A stretch of DNA of 64,000 nucleotides. Source: a virus. Position 1 is the stretch's first letter. Every line of letters starts with the position of its first letter. A program made the position numbers and the translations under genes. Under the pieces are notes generated by a model that was not told the origin of the DNA, did no database searches, and saw only the letters and a program-made list of their open reading frames with translations. Where the stretch lies: positions 23,860 through 87,859 of IMG/VR virus record IMGVR_UViG_3300010151_007551; one strand, 5' to 3'. Shown here piece after piece: positions 45,093 through 53,969 of this stretch.

Positions 45093-45662
45093 TTATACTG
45101 TAATTGCTCCTATTCTTGTTTCTTTAAAAGCATCACATTGGAAATTAGCTGTAAGTGTATATAAATTATCTGATGCATAATCTAAATCCATTTTCGTTAA
45201 TTCACCAGTTAAATATGCTGGACTGAATCTGAATTCTCTGTAAATGTCTTGTGCTTTATTGAATATCGCTACATAAATTTGACCAATGTAGTCTCTTTTA
45301 AGACCCTGTCTTCCATTTAATGGATCAAATGTTAAATCTCCCCATGCCCTAAGTGTATTATATACATAAGCATCGTTTTCTTCATTTAAGTTAACTTCAA
45401 ACGTTACTGATAATTTAGCTGTGGTTTCAGCTGGTTTTCCAGCAGCAAAAGTACGCTTAGCGAATTTATAGAACTGATTAACTTGTCCAACACCTGTTAA
45501 TTCAGGAAGACCTGATATTTTTTTAACCTGTTCTACCAATAGGTCCACGTTATTGGTTATAGTAGAAGGAGGTGTTATAATTACTTCAAACTGATTTAAG
45601 AATAATGGTTCATAATATTCTACTGCAGCTCTTGAATTGTCATAGTGTGGTAAACCTGCCAT
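45093..45662 (-). CDS. gp19: Tail tube protein, gp19-like
   Basis: This 189-aa protein follows the T4-type tube family: an N-terminal FLNQFEVIITPPSTI strand, KISGLPELTGVGQVNQFYKFAKRTF, LSVTFEVNLNEEND, a WGDLTFDPLNGRQGLKRDY stretch and ALA-type strands near the end (NLYTLTANFQC). T4 gp19 has 163 residues. It stacks in hexamers to form the inner tail tube surrounded by the sheath (27713-30652), although the two genes lie 15 kb apart. No clear late box precedes it. Confidence 0.85.
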   Translation of the reverse strand: MAGLPHYDNSRAAVEYYEPLFLNQFEVIITPPSTITNNVDLLVEQVKKISGLPELTGVGQVNQFYKFAKRTFAAGKPAETTAKLSVTFEVNLNEENDAYVYNTLRAWGDLTFDPLNGRQGLKRDYIGQIYVAIFNKAQDIYREFRFSPAYLTGELTKMDLDYASDNLYTLTANFQCDAFKETRIGAITV

Positions 45663-45686
45663 TGTCTTTTTGTTATTTTATTTTAT

Positions 45687-45971
45687 TTATTTTTCTAAAG
45701 CGTCTCTTGTTTTTGTATAGTTTTTCCAAATTTGACCATACAGATCGCAAGATGCGCCTAAGAAGTTTATAATACCTACATACTTCCTTTTTTTCTCTCC
45801 GCTCATTTTCGCAATCTTTTTACCTAATTTCTTTCCATCCTTTTCAGGATCTAATTCTTCATCAGGTTTAAGACCTACTAGTTTTTTAAGATCTCCTTTT
45901 TTTTCTAGTATTGCGAAATCTTCAAATGTTAAAAAAGTTTTCTTCAACTTGGTATTGTTATTTTTTACCAA
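45687..45971 (-). CDS. Small Lys-rich protein, 94 aa
   Basis: The family is not recognised. No ATG lies near the start; the best start is TTG at 45971, overlapping the previous gene by 14 nt. It is basic (KKLGKKIAKMSGEKKRKYVG) with an acidic patch (KPDEELDPEKDG) and a C-terminal helix. It lies between the tail tube and an equally Lys-rich gene, so it may be a small tail or internal protein. Confidence 0.45.
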   Translation of the reverse strand: MVKNNNTKLKKTFLTFEDFAILEKKGDLKKLVGLKPDEELDPEKDGKKLGKKIAKMSGEKKRKYVGIINFLGASCDLYGQIWKNYTKTRDALEK

Positions 45972-46185
45972 CTACTTTAGCGCTCTTTACTTTAGCTAAG
46001 TATGTTTTAGTATATCTTTCAAGAGAAGCAGTTCCTTTTCCTCCCAAAGTTGCTAAATCTTGGTTAGTTTTGGATTTATCTGATCCTTCTTTTTGTTGTT
46101 TAATATCGCCCTTTGCACTATATTTAGCAACCGCCGATTTGCAAGCACTCATGAATTGAGTATAGTTCATTACAGAATTTGCCAT
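45958..46185 (-). CDS. Small Ala/Lys-rich protein, 75 aa
   Basis: The family is not recognised. It begins MANSVMNYTQFMSACKSAVA and is rich in Ala, Lys and Ser, with many residues typical of a disordered or DNA-associated small virion protein (KVKSAKVVGKK at the end). It is the first gene after a late-type promoter and is followed by the TTG-started gene and the tail tube gene, consistent with late expression. Confidence 0.5.
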   Translation of the reverse strand: MANSVMNYTQFMSACKSAVAKYSAKGDIKQQKEGSDKSKTNQDLATLGGKGTASLERYTKTYLAKVKSAKVVGKK

Positions 46186-46202
46186 TTGTTTAAATTTTTT
46201 TT

Positions 46203-46210
46203 TATTTATC
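46203..46210 (-). promoter_or_regulatory. Late-type promoter (GATAAATA) for the tail tube operon
   Basis: The minus strand reads GATAAATA 18 bp before the start at 46185, giving a leader of about 12 nt. Confidence 0.4.
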
Positions 46211-46322
46211 TATTAAATACGTCCCTATTTTATTATATAGTTTATATTTATTTTTATTATTTATTTGGTATATTATAAGTAAATTTTAAAAAAAGCAATA
46301 TACTTGTTCTTTACCTAATTAA

Positions 46323-46348
46323 AACCAATCACATATATTTTGTAAAAA
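46323..46348 (+). promoter_or_regulatory. Phage AACY promoter for the topoisomerase operon
   Basis: AACCAATC begins exactly 20 nt before TAAAAA (46343), like the uvsX promoter. The ATG is only 8 nt beyond the -10, so the message would be leaderless. Confidence 0.5.
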
Positions 46349-46355
46349 ATTACGA

Positions 46356-48227
46356 ATGGAAACAAAAAAACAAATAGCCAAGAAATATAGGAAGCTTACT
46401 GATATTGAACACGTATTGCATCGACCGTCTATGTACATAGGTTCTGTGAAGCCTCATACTGGAAAACAATATTTATATGATGGACATGATATTACATATG
46501 AAAGTATAACATATAATCCAGGCTTTTTAAAATTGTTTGATGAAATACTATCTAATTCAATAGACGAACATAGGAGAAATTCTAAATTAAACGAAATAAG
46601 AGTAACAGTTGATCTAGATGAAAATCAAATAACAATATGGGACAATGGTGGAATTCCAGTAGAAAAGCATCCTATTCATAAAGAGTGGATTCCAGAAATG
46701 ATATTTTCTAATTTAAAAGCGGGTTCCAATTTTAATGATGAAGAAGATAGAATAGTTGCAGGTACAAATGGAGTGGGCTCAACTCTAACTAATATATTTA
46801 GTAAAAAGTTTAGTATTTCTACATGTGATAGAAAAAACAAATTTAGTCAAACGTTTACTAAAAATATGCACAAAAGAAGCAAGCCATCCATTGCATCAGC
46901 TAAACGTGGTTTTACTCAGATTACATATATTCCTGATTTAGAAAGATTTGGAATGACTAAAATAGATGAAATTAGTTTGAAATTAATTTATAAGAGGTGT
47001 ATAGATGCAGTTGCATGTAACACTAAACTTACTTTACATTTTACAGTTGTTCAAAATAAAATAAAAATTAAGGATAAAATAAAATATTCTTCATTTAAAG
47101 ATTATGTTTCTTTATACACCAATGAATTTTTCTACGAAGAATCAAAGCATTGGAAAATAGCCTTTTCTTATTCAAGCGATGGATATAAAAATGTTAGTTT
47201 TGTCAATACGGTTAATACAAAAGATGGGGGAACTCATGTAGAATATATCGCTAATCAGTTAATTAATCACCTTAGGCAAATGATTAAGAAAAAACATAAA
47301 GTTGATGCTAAGCCTAGTGAAATAAAAAATCACCTTTGTGTTTATATAGATTCTACCATCATTAATTCGTTATTTAGTTCACAGACTAAAGAAAAACTTA
47401 TAACTGAAGGTAGAGATTTTCAAACTTCACACGAAGTATCTTTAAAAATAGCTAAACGGGTTTTTTCTTCAGAAATAATAGAATCCTTATTGGATTGGAT
47501 AGAACGAAAGCAATTGGCTGCAGAAAGAGCAGAGCTTAGGAAACTTAATAAAAACTTAAGTAGTTCTAAAGTTTTAAAATTAATAGATGCTAAAAAGAAA
47601 GGAAACAGATCAGATTGTATTCTTGGCATATATGAAGGATTATCTGCACTGTCCGCTGTTAGGAAATTTAGAGATTCTCAAAAAATGGGAGCTTTCCCAT
47701 TAAAGGGTAAGTTTTTAAACGTTAAAGAACTTCCAAATTCTAAGGTTATTCAGAATGAAGAAGTAAAGAATCTTATGGCATCAATTGGATTAAAACTTGG
47801 AGAAGAACCTAATAATTTAAGATATGGTAAAATATACATATATACTGATGCAGATCCTGATGGGGATTCAATAGCTGCATTATTAATAAATTTCTTTAAT
47901 AAATATTGGCCTGAACTGTTTGAGAATGGAATTATATACAAAGTGCTTACTCCACTTGTAGTAGTTAAGAAGGGCAAAGATGCAATAAGCTTTTATAATA
48001 ATACAGAGTTTCAAAAATGGTTAAATAATAAAAAGATTAACCATAAAACTTGGAATATCGAGTATAAAAAAGGGTTGGCTGCATTGGAAGATGATGAATA
48101 TAAAGAAATAATAACTAATCCTGTAACAATTAAGTTAGTTAATGATAAATTAGCTAAGGATACTTTAGATATTTGGTTCGGTAAAGATTCTTCTCCTAGA
48201 AAGGATAAGATTTTACAAAAAGAATAA
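46356..48227 (+). CDS. gp39: DNA topoisomerase II large subunit (ATPase plus TOPRIM)
   Basis: This 623-aa GyrB-type protein has an N-terminal GHKL ATPase with EILSNSIDEH (catalytic Glu and Asn), TIWDNGGIPV and GTNGVGSTLTNIF. A central transducer follows, then a TOPRIM domain with YIYTDADPDGDSIAALL near residue 497. In T4 the large subunit is split into gp39 and gp60; here it is one uninterrupted gene. It acts with gp52 (49107) to remove supercoils during replication. Three small genes lie between the two subunits. Confidence 0.93.
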   Translation: METKKQIAKKYRKLTDIEHVLHRPSMYIGSVKPHTGKQYLYDGHDITYESITYNPGFLKLFDEILSNSIDEHRRNSKLNEIRVTVDLDENQITIWDNGGIPVEKHPIHKEWIPEMIFSNLKAGSNFNDEEDRIVAGTNGVGSTLTNIFSKKFSISTCDRKNKFSQTFTKNMHKRSKPSIASAKRGFTQITYIPDLERFGMTKIDEISLKLIYKRCIDAVACNTKLTLHFTVVQNKIKIKDKIKYSSFKDYVSLYTNEFFYEESKHWKIAFSYSSDGYKNVSFVNTVNTKDGGTHVEYIANQLINHLRQMIKKKHKVDAKPSEIKNHLCVYIDSTIINSLFSSQTKEKLITEGRDFQTSHEVSLKIAKRVFSSEIIESLLDWIERKQLAAERAELRKLNKNLSSSKVLKLIDAKKKGNRSDCILGIYEGLSALSAVRKFRDSQKMGAFPLKGKFLNVKELPNSKVIQNEEVKNLMASIGLKLGEEPNNLRYGKIYIYTDADPDGDSIAALLINFFNKYWPELFENGIIYKVLTPLVVVKKGKDAISFYNNTEFQKWLNNKKINHKTWNIEYKKGLAALEDDEYKEIITNPVTIKLVNDKLAKDTLDIWFGKDSSPRKDKILQKE

Positions 48228-48234
48228 TAGAACG

Positions 48235-48612
48235 TTGGATTTATTAACAGCAGATTGGTTTTTTGAAACACCAATCGATTTTGAGTATAAAAAATATAAG
48301 ATGTTAGCCTATTTAAAAAAAGTAGATTCCAATTACTATATAAGAAAATTTTCACCTTGGCTTTTAAATAATGAGAAGTTTATAGTAGATATAGAAAGAA
48401 TAATGTGTAATATTAAATCATTTGAAGATTCTATATCTAAAGAAAAAATAATATTTAACGATTTTAGTTTAAAAATAGTTAATGTGAAACCTATTCCTTT
48501 TAAAGAAGTAGAAATTATAGAAGAGATGGTAGATTTTACTATTCCCCTTCTTAAAATTAGTAATGGTTTAGGATTAAAAATATGGGATGGAGGTCCTGAA
48601 ATACTCTGGTAG
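48235..48612 (+). CDS. Hypothetical protein in the topoisomerase operon, 125 aa
   Basis: The family is not recognised. The frame opens with TTG at 48235, and the sequence before the first ATG (LTADWFFETPIDFEYKKYKM) looks well formed, so the TTG start is preferred. Aromatic-rich helices follow (FSPWLLNNEKFIVDIERIM). It shows no topoisomerase motif and lies 7 bp after the large subunit. Confidence 0.5.
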   Translation: MDLLTADWFFETPIDFEYKKYKMLAYLKKVDSNYYIRKFSPWLLNNEKFIVDIERIMCNIKSFEDSISKEKIIFNDFSLKIVNVKPIPFKEVEIIEEMVDFTIPLLKISNGLGLKIWDGGPEILW

Positions 48613-48614
48613 AT

Positions 48615-48929
48615 ATGTTAAAATTAGACTGTAAAGACGAAGACGATTTTCAAAATTATTTCTTTGGAAATGATGTTGATCGTGATAAAATATATAAGAA
48701 CATTGTTTGTTCAATAGAGATGGCACATAATTCACATCAAGATGTTGCCCATTTCGCGGAAGTAACGTTTATTTATGGAGATGTGATAGTATTGGATGCA
48801 CATCGCGATCAATGGATTGATAACTTAACATGTGCTCTTAAATATTATGAATCTGATGGAATAGAAGATTTCGAGAGATGTCAGATGATAGTTAAATTAA
48901 TTGATAAAATACAAAAAGATTATGAATGA
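48615..48929 (+). CDS. Hypothetical acidic protein, 104 aa
   Basis: The family is not recognised. It is a small acidic protein with several His and Asp residues close together (AHNSHQDVAHFAEV, VLDAHRDQWIDN), which might bind metal. It starts 2 bp after the previous stop and overlaps the next gene by 8 nt. Function unknown. Confidence 0.5.
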   Translation: MLKLDCKDEDDFQNYFFGNDVDRDKIYKNIVCSIEMAHNSHQDVAHFAEVTFIYGDVIVLDAHRDQWIDNLTCALKYYESDGIEDFERCQMIVKLIDKIQKDYE

Positions 48930-49101
48930 GAAAAAAGAAGTAGAATTCGAAGAAATAATAGAATTGTTGACATGGGCATATAAACAGGGATACCTACATG
49001 CATCCCATGTTTTAAAGGAAACAGTTCCCAATGATAGTGCTCTTTCTAAAATGTTTGTTGACGCATTGAAAAATCGAAAACAAGAAGTAACAGAAAAATA
49101 G
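48922..49101 (+). CDS. Small hypothetical protein, 59 aa
   Basis: ATG at 48922 is used; the upstream TTG at 48901 is less likely. It is a Glu-rich helical protein (VEFEEIIELLTWAYKQGY). Its stop is 5 bp before the gp52 start, suggesting translational coupling. Confidence 0.45.
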   Translation: MNEKKEVEFEEIIELLTWAYKQGYLHASHVLKETVPNDSALSKMFVDALKNRKQEVTEK

Positions 49102-49106
49102 ATTTT

Positions 49107-50459
49107 ATGGAAAAGACAGTAACCGATTATTTAGATACTGATTATGGAAATTACGCAAAGTATGTAATAGAAAATAGAGCAATTCCATCTGTAATAGATG
49201 GTTTTAAACCTACACAGCGTAAGATAATTCATATTGCATCTAAGGTTTGGAAAAATAAAGGTTCAGATAAGCCATTAAAGATATTTCAATTAGCAGGTAA
49301 AGTTGCTTCTGATGCAAACTATCATCATGGGGATGCTTCTTTGAGTTCAGCTATTGTTAGCATGGCACAATCTTTTAAAAATTCAATGCCGCTCCTCGAT
49401 GAAATAGGACAATTTGGTTCATTGAGATCTCCAGATGCTGGTGCACCTAGATATATTTCTACTAGAATAAATGATAATTTTAAATTACTATACAAAGACT
49501 TTGAATTATTACAGAAAAGATATGAAGAAGGAATAGAAATAGAACCTAATTATTTTTTACCCATTATTCCAACAGTTCTTTTAAACGGTGGCTCTGGTAT
49601 AGCTGTTGGTTTTGCATCGAATATATTAAATAGGAATCCATTAGATTTAGTTAATGCATGCGTAAAGGAACTAGAAAATAAAAGATACAGTGAACCTAAA
49701 CCATGGTATAGAGGATTCACAGGACACTGCGAGAGGGACTCAAATAATAAGGACACTTGGATATTCAGTGGATCCTTTATAGTTAACAACACGTCAACTG
49801 TGACAATTGGTGAGCTTCCGCCTTCTTTGACGTATGAAAAATATGAAAAATATTTAGTTGGAATTGAAGATTCTAAGAAAATAACCACATTTGATGATAA
49901 TTCAAGCTCAAATATAAATTATGTAATTAAATTTAAGAGAGCAGATTTATCAAAATTAATAGATACAGGTCGTCTTATTAAGTTTTTAAAATTAGAGGAA
50001 AGGCAATCTGAGAATTTAACAATGTTGGATGAAAATGGTAAACTTAAAATATTCGATAATGTCAAAGACGTAATATCATACTTTGTTAATTTTAGATTGG
50101 CATTTTATGATAAAAGAAAAGGCTATCTTATAAACAAACTAGAACTTGAGCTTATAACCCTTTCTAATAAAGCAAAGTTTATAAAGCATATAATAGATGG
50201 TAAGTTAAAAATAAATAATATAGCTAAGCGTATTATAATAGATTATTTGGAAAAACATACTTTTGAAAAAGTAGAAAGTTCATATAATTATTTGTTATCT
50301 ATGCCAATACATTCTTTAACTAAAGAAAAATATGAAGAAATATTATCATTAGAAAAAGAAAAAAATAATGAATTGGTTATGGTTAATAAACTTAAACCCA
50401 TTAATATGTATATGAGCGATTTAAATGATTTAAAAAAGATGATTAAAAAAATAAATTAA
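49107..50459 (+). CDS. gp52: DNA topoisomerase II medium subunit, gp52 (GyrA-like)
   Basis: This 450-aa protein carries the DNA-cleavage domain: VIENRAIPSVIDGFKPTQRK, HHGDASLSSAIVSMAQ and LRSPDAGAPRYISTRI with the active Tyr near residue 117. Its length matches T4 gp52 (442 aa), without the GyrA-type C-terminal wrapping domain. With the gp39-type subunit it makes a phage type II topoisomerase. Confidence 0.93.
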   Translation: MEKTVTDYLDTDYGNYAKYVIENRAIPSVIDGFKPTQRKIIHIASKVWKNKGSDKPLKIFQLAGKVASDANYHHGDASLSSAIVSMAQSFKNSMPLLDEIGQFGSLRSPDAGAPRYISTRINDNFKLLYKDFELLQKRYEEGIEIEPNYFLPIIPTVLLNGGSGIAVGFASNILNRNPLDLVNACVKELENKRYSEPKPWYRGFTGHCERDSNNKDTWIFSGSFIVNNTSTVTIGELPPSLTYEKYEKYLVGIEDSKKITTFDDNSSSNINYVIKFKRADLSKLIDTGRLIKFLKLEERQSENLTMLDENGKLKIFDNVKDVISYFVNFRLAFYDKRKGYLINKLELELITLSNKAKFIKHIIDGKLKINNIAKRIIIDYLEKHTFEKVESSYNYLLSMPIHSLTKEKYEEILSLEKEKNNELVMVNKLKPINMYMSDLNDLKKMIKKIN

Positions 50460-50463
50460 TATA

Positions 50464-51174
50464 ATGGAGAATATTACAACTGTGGATTATTATGGGGAAT
50501 TTAAAGACTATGTTATTAAACACATGGGAGTTAGTGGAATGCAGTTTCACTATTGGGAAAAATTACAAGATAGGATATATTCTACTAGTGCATCTATGAC
50601 ACCATATATATTGGAGGAACGAGAAATGCGCGTAACTCAAATGGATATTTTTTCAAGACTAATGATGGATAGAATATTATGGGTGGCCGGTCCCGTTAAT
50701 GATAGCATGAGTACAGTTGTTCAAGCACAGTTGATGTTTTTAGATAACGTAGACACTAGAGATATTAAAATGTATGTGGATAGTCCAGGAGGATCTGTTA
50801 AATCTGGATTATCAATGGTAGACGTTATGGCTTTTATACAATCAGATGTTTCTACTACTAATACTGGAATGGCTGCTTCTATGGGATCAATATTATTAGG
50901 CGCAGGAACCAAAGGAAAAAGGTTTTCTTTAGAGCACAGTAGAGTAATGTTACATCAAGTTAGTTCAGGTGCACAAGGAAACATTCAAGATATTAGAATA
51001 TCATTAGCCGAAGCTGAAAAATATAATAGCTTATTATTTGATCTTTTAGCAGAGTATTGTGATAAAAAACCTAAAGAAGTATTAAAATTTGCTTCTAGAG
51101 ACAAGTGGTTAAATGCAGAAGAGGCATTGGAATATGGAATTATAGATGGTATTCATAAAAAAGATGATGAATAG
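50464..51174 (+). CDS. clpP: ClpP-type serine protease
   Basis: This 236-aa protein has the ClpP core with Ser139 in GMAASMGS, His164 in VMLHQVSS and Asp213 in SRDKWLNAEEALEYG, so the triad is complete. The N-terminus is about 40 residues longer than E. coli mature ClpP (193 aa). VDSPGGSVKSGLSM forms the substrate-binding strand. It may replace or redirect host ClpP, or act in capsid maturation; the separate gp21-type prohead protease at 53970 makes the latter less likely. It is 4 bp after gp52 and adjacent to the Smr gene. Confidence 0.9.
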   Translation: MENITTVDYYGEFKDYVIKHMGVSGMQFHYWEKLQDRIYSTSASMTPYILEEREMRVTQMDIFSRLMMDRILWVAGPVNDSMSTVVQAQLMFLDNVDTRDIKMYVDSPGGSVKSGLSMVDVMAFIQSDVSTTNTGMAASMGSILLGAGTKGKRFSLEHSRVMLHQVSSGAQGNIQDIRISLAEAEKYNSLLFDLLAEYCDKKPKEVLKFASRDKWLNAEEALEYGIIDGIHKKDDE

Positions 51175-51429
51175 ATGAGGACAAAAAGAAAAAACATTGT
51201 AATATCAAACCATACTTTAGATCTACATGGAGTTTATCATAGTGAAGTTGGTAAAAAAGTAGATTCTTTTGTAACTGATCACATTCTGAAGGGAAGTCGT
51301 TCCGTTTTCATAATTACAGGCAACAGTGTTGAAATGAAAAAGCTAGTAAATAAAACACTGTTGGATTATTCTATTATTTCAGAAGAAACACTAAGCAATT
51401 CAGGAATAGTTGCAGTTAGTTTAACATAA
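51175..51429 (+). CDS. Smr-domain protein, 84 aa
   Basis: This 84-aa protein is almost exactly one Smr domain: LDLHGVYHSEVGKKVDSF (the LDLHG motif) and the SRSVFIITGNS strand corresponding to the TGxG motif (here TGNS, partly altered). Smr domains act as DNA or RNA nucleases in MutS2 and in translation-coupled mRNA cleavage. It begins directly after the clpP stop. Whether it keeps nuclease activity is unclear because the TGxG loop is changed. Confidence 0.7.
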   Translation: MRTKRKNIVISNHTLDLHGVYHSEVGKKVDSFVTDHILKGSRSVFIITGNSVEMKKLVNKTLLDYSIISEETLSNSGIVAVSLT

Positions 51430-51436
51430 ACCCACC

Positions 51437-52180
51437 TTACTTCTTACTCGCGGCCCTGAGGGTGTTCTTTTCACCATCCGTGAGATTAGACCAACCCCTA
51501 GCAGATAGCTTATCTAGTATTTTATCTATTTTTGACTGATTTTGAAAGATTCTAGGCTGTTTTTGAGGTAAAATTGGCTTGGTTTTAAGTTTATTATAAA
51601 TATATTCATTAACTTCTTCAATAGATGATAAATTTTTGCTCTTTACTTCATCTCTAAGCTTTTTTAAATAGTTCGTGAAGTATTTCTTATCCATATTTGA
51701 ATAAAATGTAGATATTGGCGTTTTTTCTTCAATATTATGACTTTTTAGTAAGCTTTTTGCTTTTAAATAGGCTAATCTATCGGCTACTAACTCAATATTC
51801 ATTAATAATTCACCCGCTTGGTCTATATCTATGTTAGAGCTGTATGCATCCCATACTACGTCTTTTCCATACTTTTTATACTGATATTGATGGGCTATTT
51901 CATGTAAAATAACATATAGTAGGTCACCTAGGCTTCTAGTTAGCGTATCTTTATCAATAATGCATTCATCCGTCTTAGATATTCCCATTGCTCCATATAA
52001 AGTGTCAAATCGTATTTTTGGACAACCTGAACTGCTTATAAAAGAAGATAAGTCTTTTAATAGTTCTATATTATTTGGAAAACTATTATTAATTTCTTGA
52101 ATGAACTCTGAGAGTCCCTGGGTACTGCCATTTGTGTTTAAAACGGCTTCAAACAGTATATAGGGTAGAGTTTTTTTCAT
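51437..52180 (-). CDS. Putative HExxH zincin-like protein, 247 aa
   Basis: YVILHEIAHQYQYKKYG near residue 92 has the HEIAH zincin motif with a downstream Glu in NIELVADRLAYLKA that could be the third ligand. It shares the layout of ImmA/IrrE- or SprT-type small peptidases (helix, HExxH, helix with E-x-x-A-D), though no HTH is seen. The C-terminus is Lys-rich (KQPRIFQNQSKIDKILDK). It lies beyond the capsid-gene terminator and converges on the Smr gene. Its role is unknown. Confidence 0.55.
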   Translation of the reverse strand: MKKTLPYILFEAVLNTNGSTQGLSEFIQEINNSFPNNIELLKDLSSFISSSGCPKIRFDTLYGAMGISKTDECIIDKDTLTRSLGDLLYVILHEIAHQYQYKKYGKDVVWDAYSSNIDIDQAGELLMNIELVADRLAYLKAKSLLKSHNIEEKTPISTFYSNMDKKYFTNYLKKLRDEVKSKNLSSIEEVNEYIYNKLKTKPILPQKQPRIFQNQSKIDKILDKLSARGWSNLTDGEKNTLRAASKK

Positions 52181-52201
52181 ATATTATTATATATTATAAA
52201 C

Positions 52202-52232
52202 AAAAAAAGGGAATCTTTCGATTCCCTTTTTA
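52202..52232 (-). terminator. Intrinsic terminator after the major capsid gene
   Basis: A GGGAATC/GATTCCC stem (symmetrical A-run and T-run) lies 28 bp beyond the capsid stop and before the zincin gene; it can act on either strand. Confidence 0.85.
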
Positions 52233-52259
52233 ATTATCATAACTAATCTCAATTAAAAA

Positions 52260-53951
52260 TTAGGATGCGTTAGAAGGAGCAGCTCCACCTGTAAGAACAG
52301 CTAGATCTCCTAATACGTCCATGTTACAATACTGAGTTTCTGGATGCCATCCAGCTTCAGTAATCGCGTAACGTGATTTCATACCAATTTTTGGTGAGAA
52401 AGTACCTTCAGAAATAGTTTGAAGTGATTCTGCCATAATATAAGGCAAGAATTTAACACCTGGCTCTTCGTCAGATCCTTTACGTCCGATTACGATTCGA
52501 GAATCGCCAAATCTTAAGTTAGGATCAACGTAAACCTGTACTCCATAAACCTTTCCGGCTGGGTAAAGATTACCTGCAACTCCACTCATGTCCGATGGGA
52601 CTTGAGCAATTGAGTAACCAGCAACATCAGCTAAAGCTGAAGCTACTCTACCATTGGTGATTAAGAAAGTACCAGCACCGAATCTACCTCTATGGTAAAT
52701 AAGGTTAGCAATTTCAAGAATCTTGGTTACAAGTCTTCTTTGAAGAGTTGAAGTATTTTCAAATCCACCAACACCAGCGTTTAAGTCTAATGTAGTAATA
52801 CCAGCACCCTCAACCATTGTTACTTCTGTGTTGTGATCGTCAGCAAGAACGAAAATCCTATCAACTAACTGTTTGTTAATTGATTGAGCTAATTCGTTAA
52901 CTGCAACGTTTTCTAACATTGAAATAACATCGAAGTTCCATACTCGGTTAAGATCTTGGATTTGTTCAACAGATGCTGAGATAGAAACTTGATCAGTTCT
53001 AGCTTCAACAAATTTGGTGAACATTCTAAGACCCATTTGACGGAATCTAGAAAGCTCTGCAGCATTTCTATCCATTCCCGGAGGAATAGTTCCATCAGCT
53101 TCCGTAAAGTAAGGACCTTGGAAAGCAGTAGTGTCATAATCGTTATCGCTTACTGATGTAAAACCAGAAATATGGTTTTCCAATGCAGAAACTAATGCGA
53201 TTGTAATACCTGTAGTCATATCAATAACTGCAGGAGTCGGAGCAACACCACCAATAGTATTAAGGTCGTTTACACCACCTCCACCTGGATCTGTTAAATC
53301 GTCTGCTACTGAATCAACAGCACCAGCACCATCATCAACGACTTTTAAAATTAATTGGCCATCTATACGAGAAAAACCAACAAAGTGATAAGTACCATTA
53401 GAGTTACTAAAGGCAACAATAGCACCTGGAGCAGCATCAGCTGCAGCGCCTAGATCATCGGCATTGACACCATCACATTTGACCATATATGGTTCAAAGT
53501 CTGTGTCTGTTCTACCACCCGCATATAAATAATCCAAATAAGGTAAGAAACCAACTGGAGAATCCATAGGGACAACAGAAACAAGATCAAATCCGATCGT
53601 TTTTGCAGCTACTTGTATAGCAACTGGTAGAAGCGATGGAAATTTATCTCCAGATCCTGAGTCAGCATAACTGTTTTTGGCACCACCTGCGGTAAAAGGA
53701 GTCTGGCCAGCAGTAGGAGCAACGGGGTTACCCATACCTAGTACAGAGCCTGGTTGTTGGAAGAACAATCCTGGTTCAGTTTGCTCAAATAACGGTGTAC
53801 TATTATCAAAAATAGCGTGGTTATGAGCATATTCTGCTAACCATTCCTGCTTTCCACTTTCAGCGGTTACACCATAGTTTTCCAACAATGGCTTCCAAGT
53901 GTTAAGGACTTTAGAATCTGAAGTACGTTTAAAAATTTTAGAACGTGACAT
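52260..53951 (-). CDS. gp23: Major capsid protein, gp23-like
   Basis: This 563-aa protein follows the T4 gp23 plan. The N-terminus has LNTWKPLLENYG (T4 LNKWKPLLEG) with possible protease sites after LAE (residue 40) and LFE (residue 56). The HK97-type body shows FDLVSVVPMDSPVGFLPYLDY, RFRQMGLRMF and LNRVWNFDVISMLE, and it ends with a conserved MKSRYAITEAGWHPETQY region. It assembles the head shell on the scaffold encoded upstream. Together with the phage GroEL/GroES pair it suggests the chaperonin serves capsid folding, as in T4. Confidence 0.92.
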   Translation of the reverse strand: MSRSKIFKRTSDSKVLNTWKPLLENYGVTAESGKQEWLAEYAHNHAIFDNSTPLFEQTEPGLFFQQPGSVLGMGNPVAPTAGQTPFTAGGAKNSYADSGSGDKFPSLLPVAIQVAAKTIGFDLVSVVPMDSPVGFLPYLDYLYAGGRTDTDFEPYMVKCDGVNADDLGAAADAAPGAIVAFSNSNGTYHFVGFSRIDGQLILKVVDDGAGAVDSVADDLTDPGGGGVNDLNTIGGVAPTPAVIDMTTGITIALVSALENHISGFTSVSDNDYDTTAFQGPYFTEADGTIPPGMDRNAAELSRFRQMGLRMFTKFVEARTDQVSISASVEQIQDLNRVWNFDVISMLENVAVNELAQSINKQLVDRIFVLADDHNTEVTMVEGAGITTLDLNAGVGGFENTSTLQRRLVTKILEIANLIYHRGRFGAGTFLITNGRVASALADVAGYSIAQVPSDMSGVAGNLYPAGKVYGVQVYVDPNLRFGDSRIVIGRKGSDEEPGVKFLPYIMAESLQTISEGTFSPKIGMKSRYAITEAGWHPETQYCNMDVLGDLAVLTGGAAPSNAS

Positions 53952-53969
53952 AATTCATATTGATTATTT

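Noticed and set aside
50464-51174. ClpP-like protein as the prohead protease
   Set aside because: A separate gp21-type protease is encoded directly upstream of the capsid gene; the ClpP triad and length are those of true ClpP.
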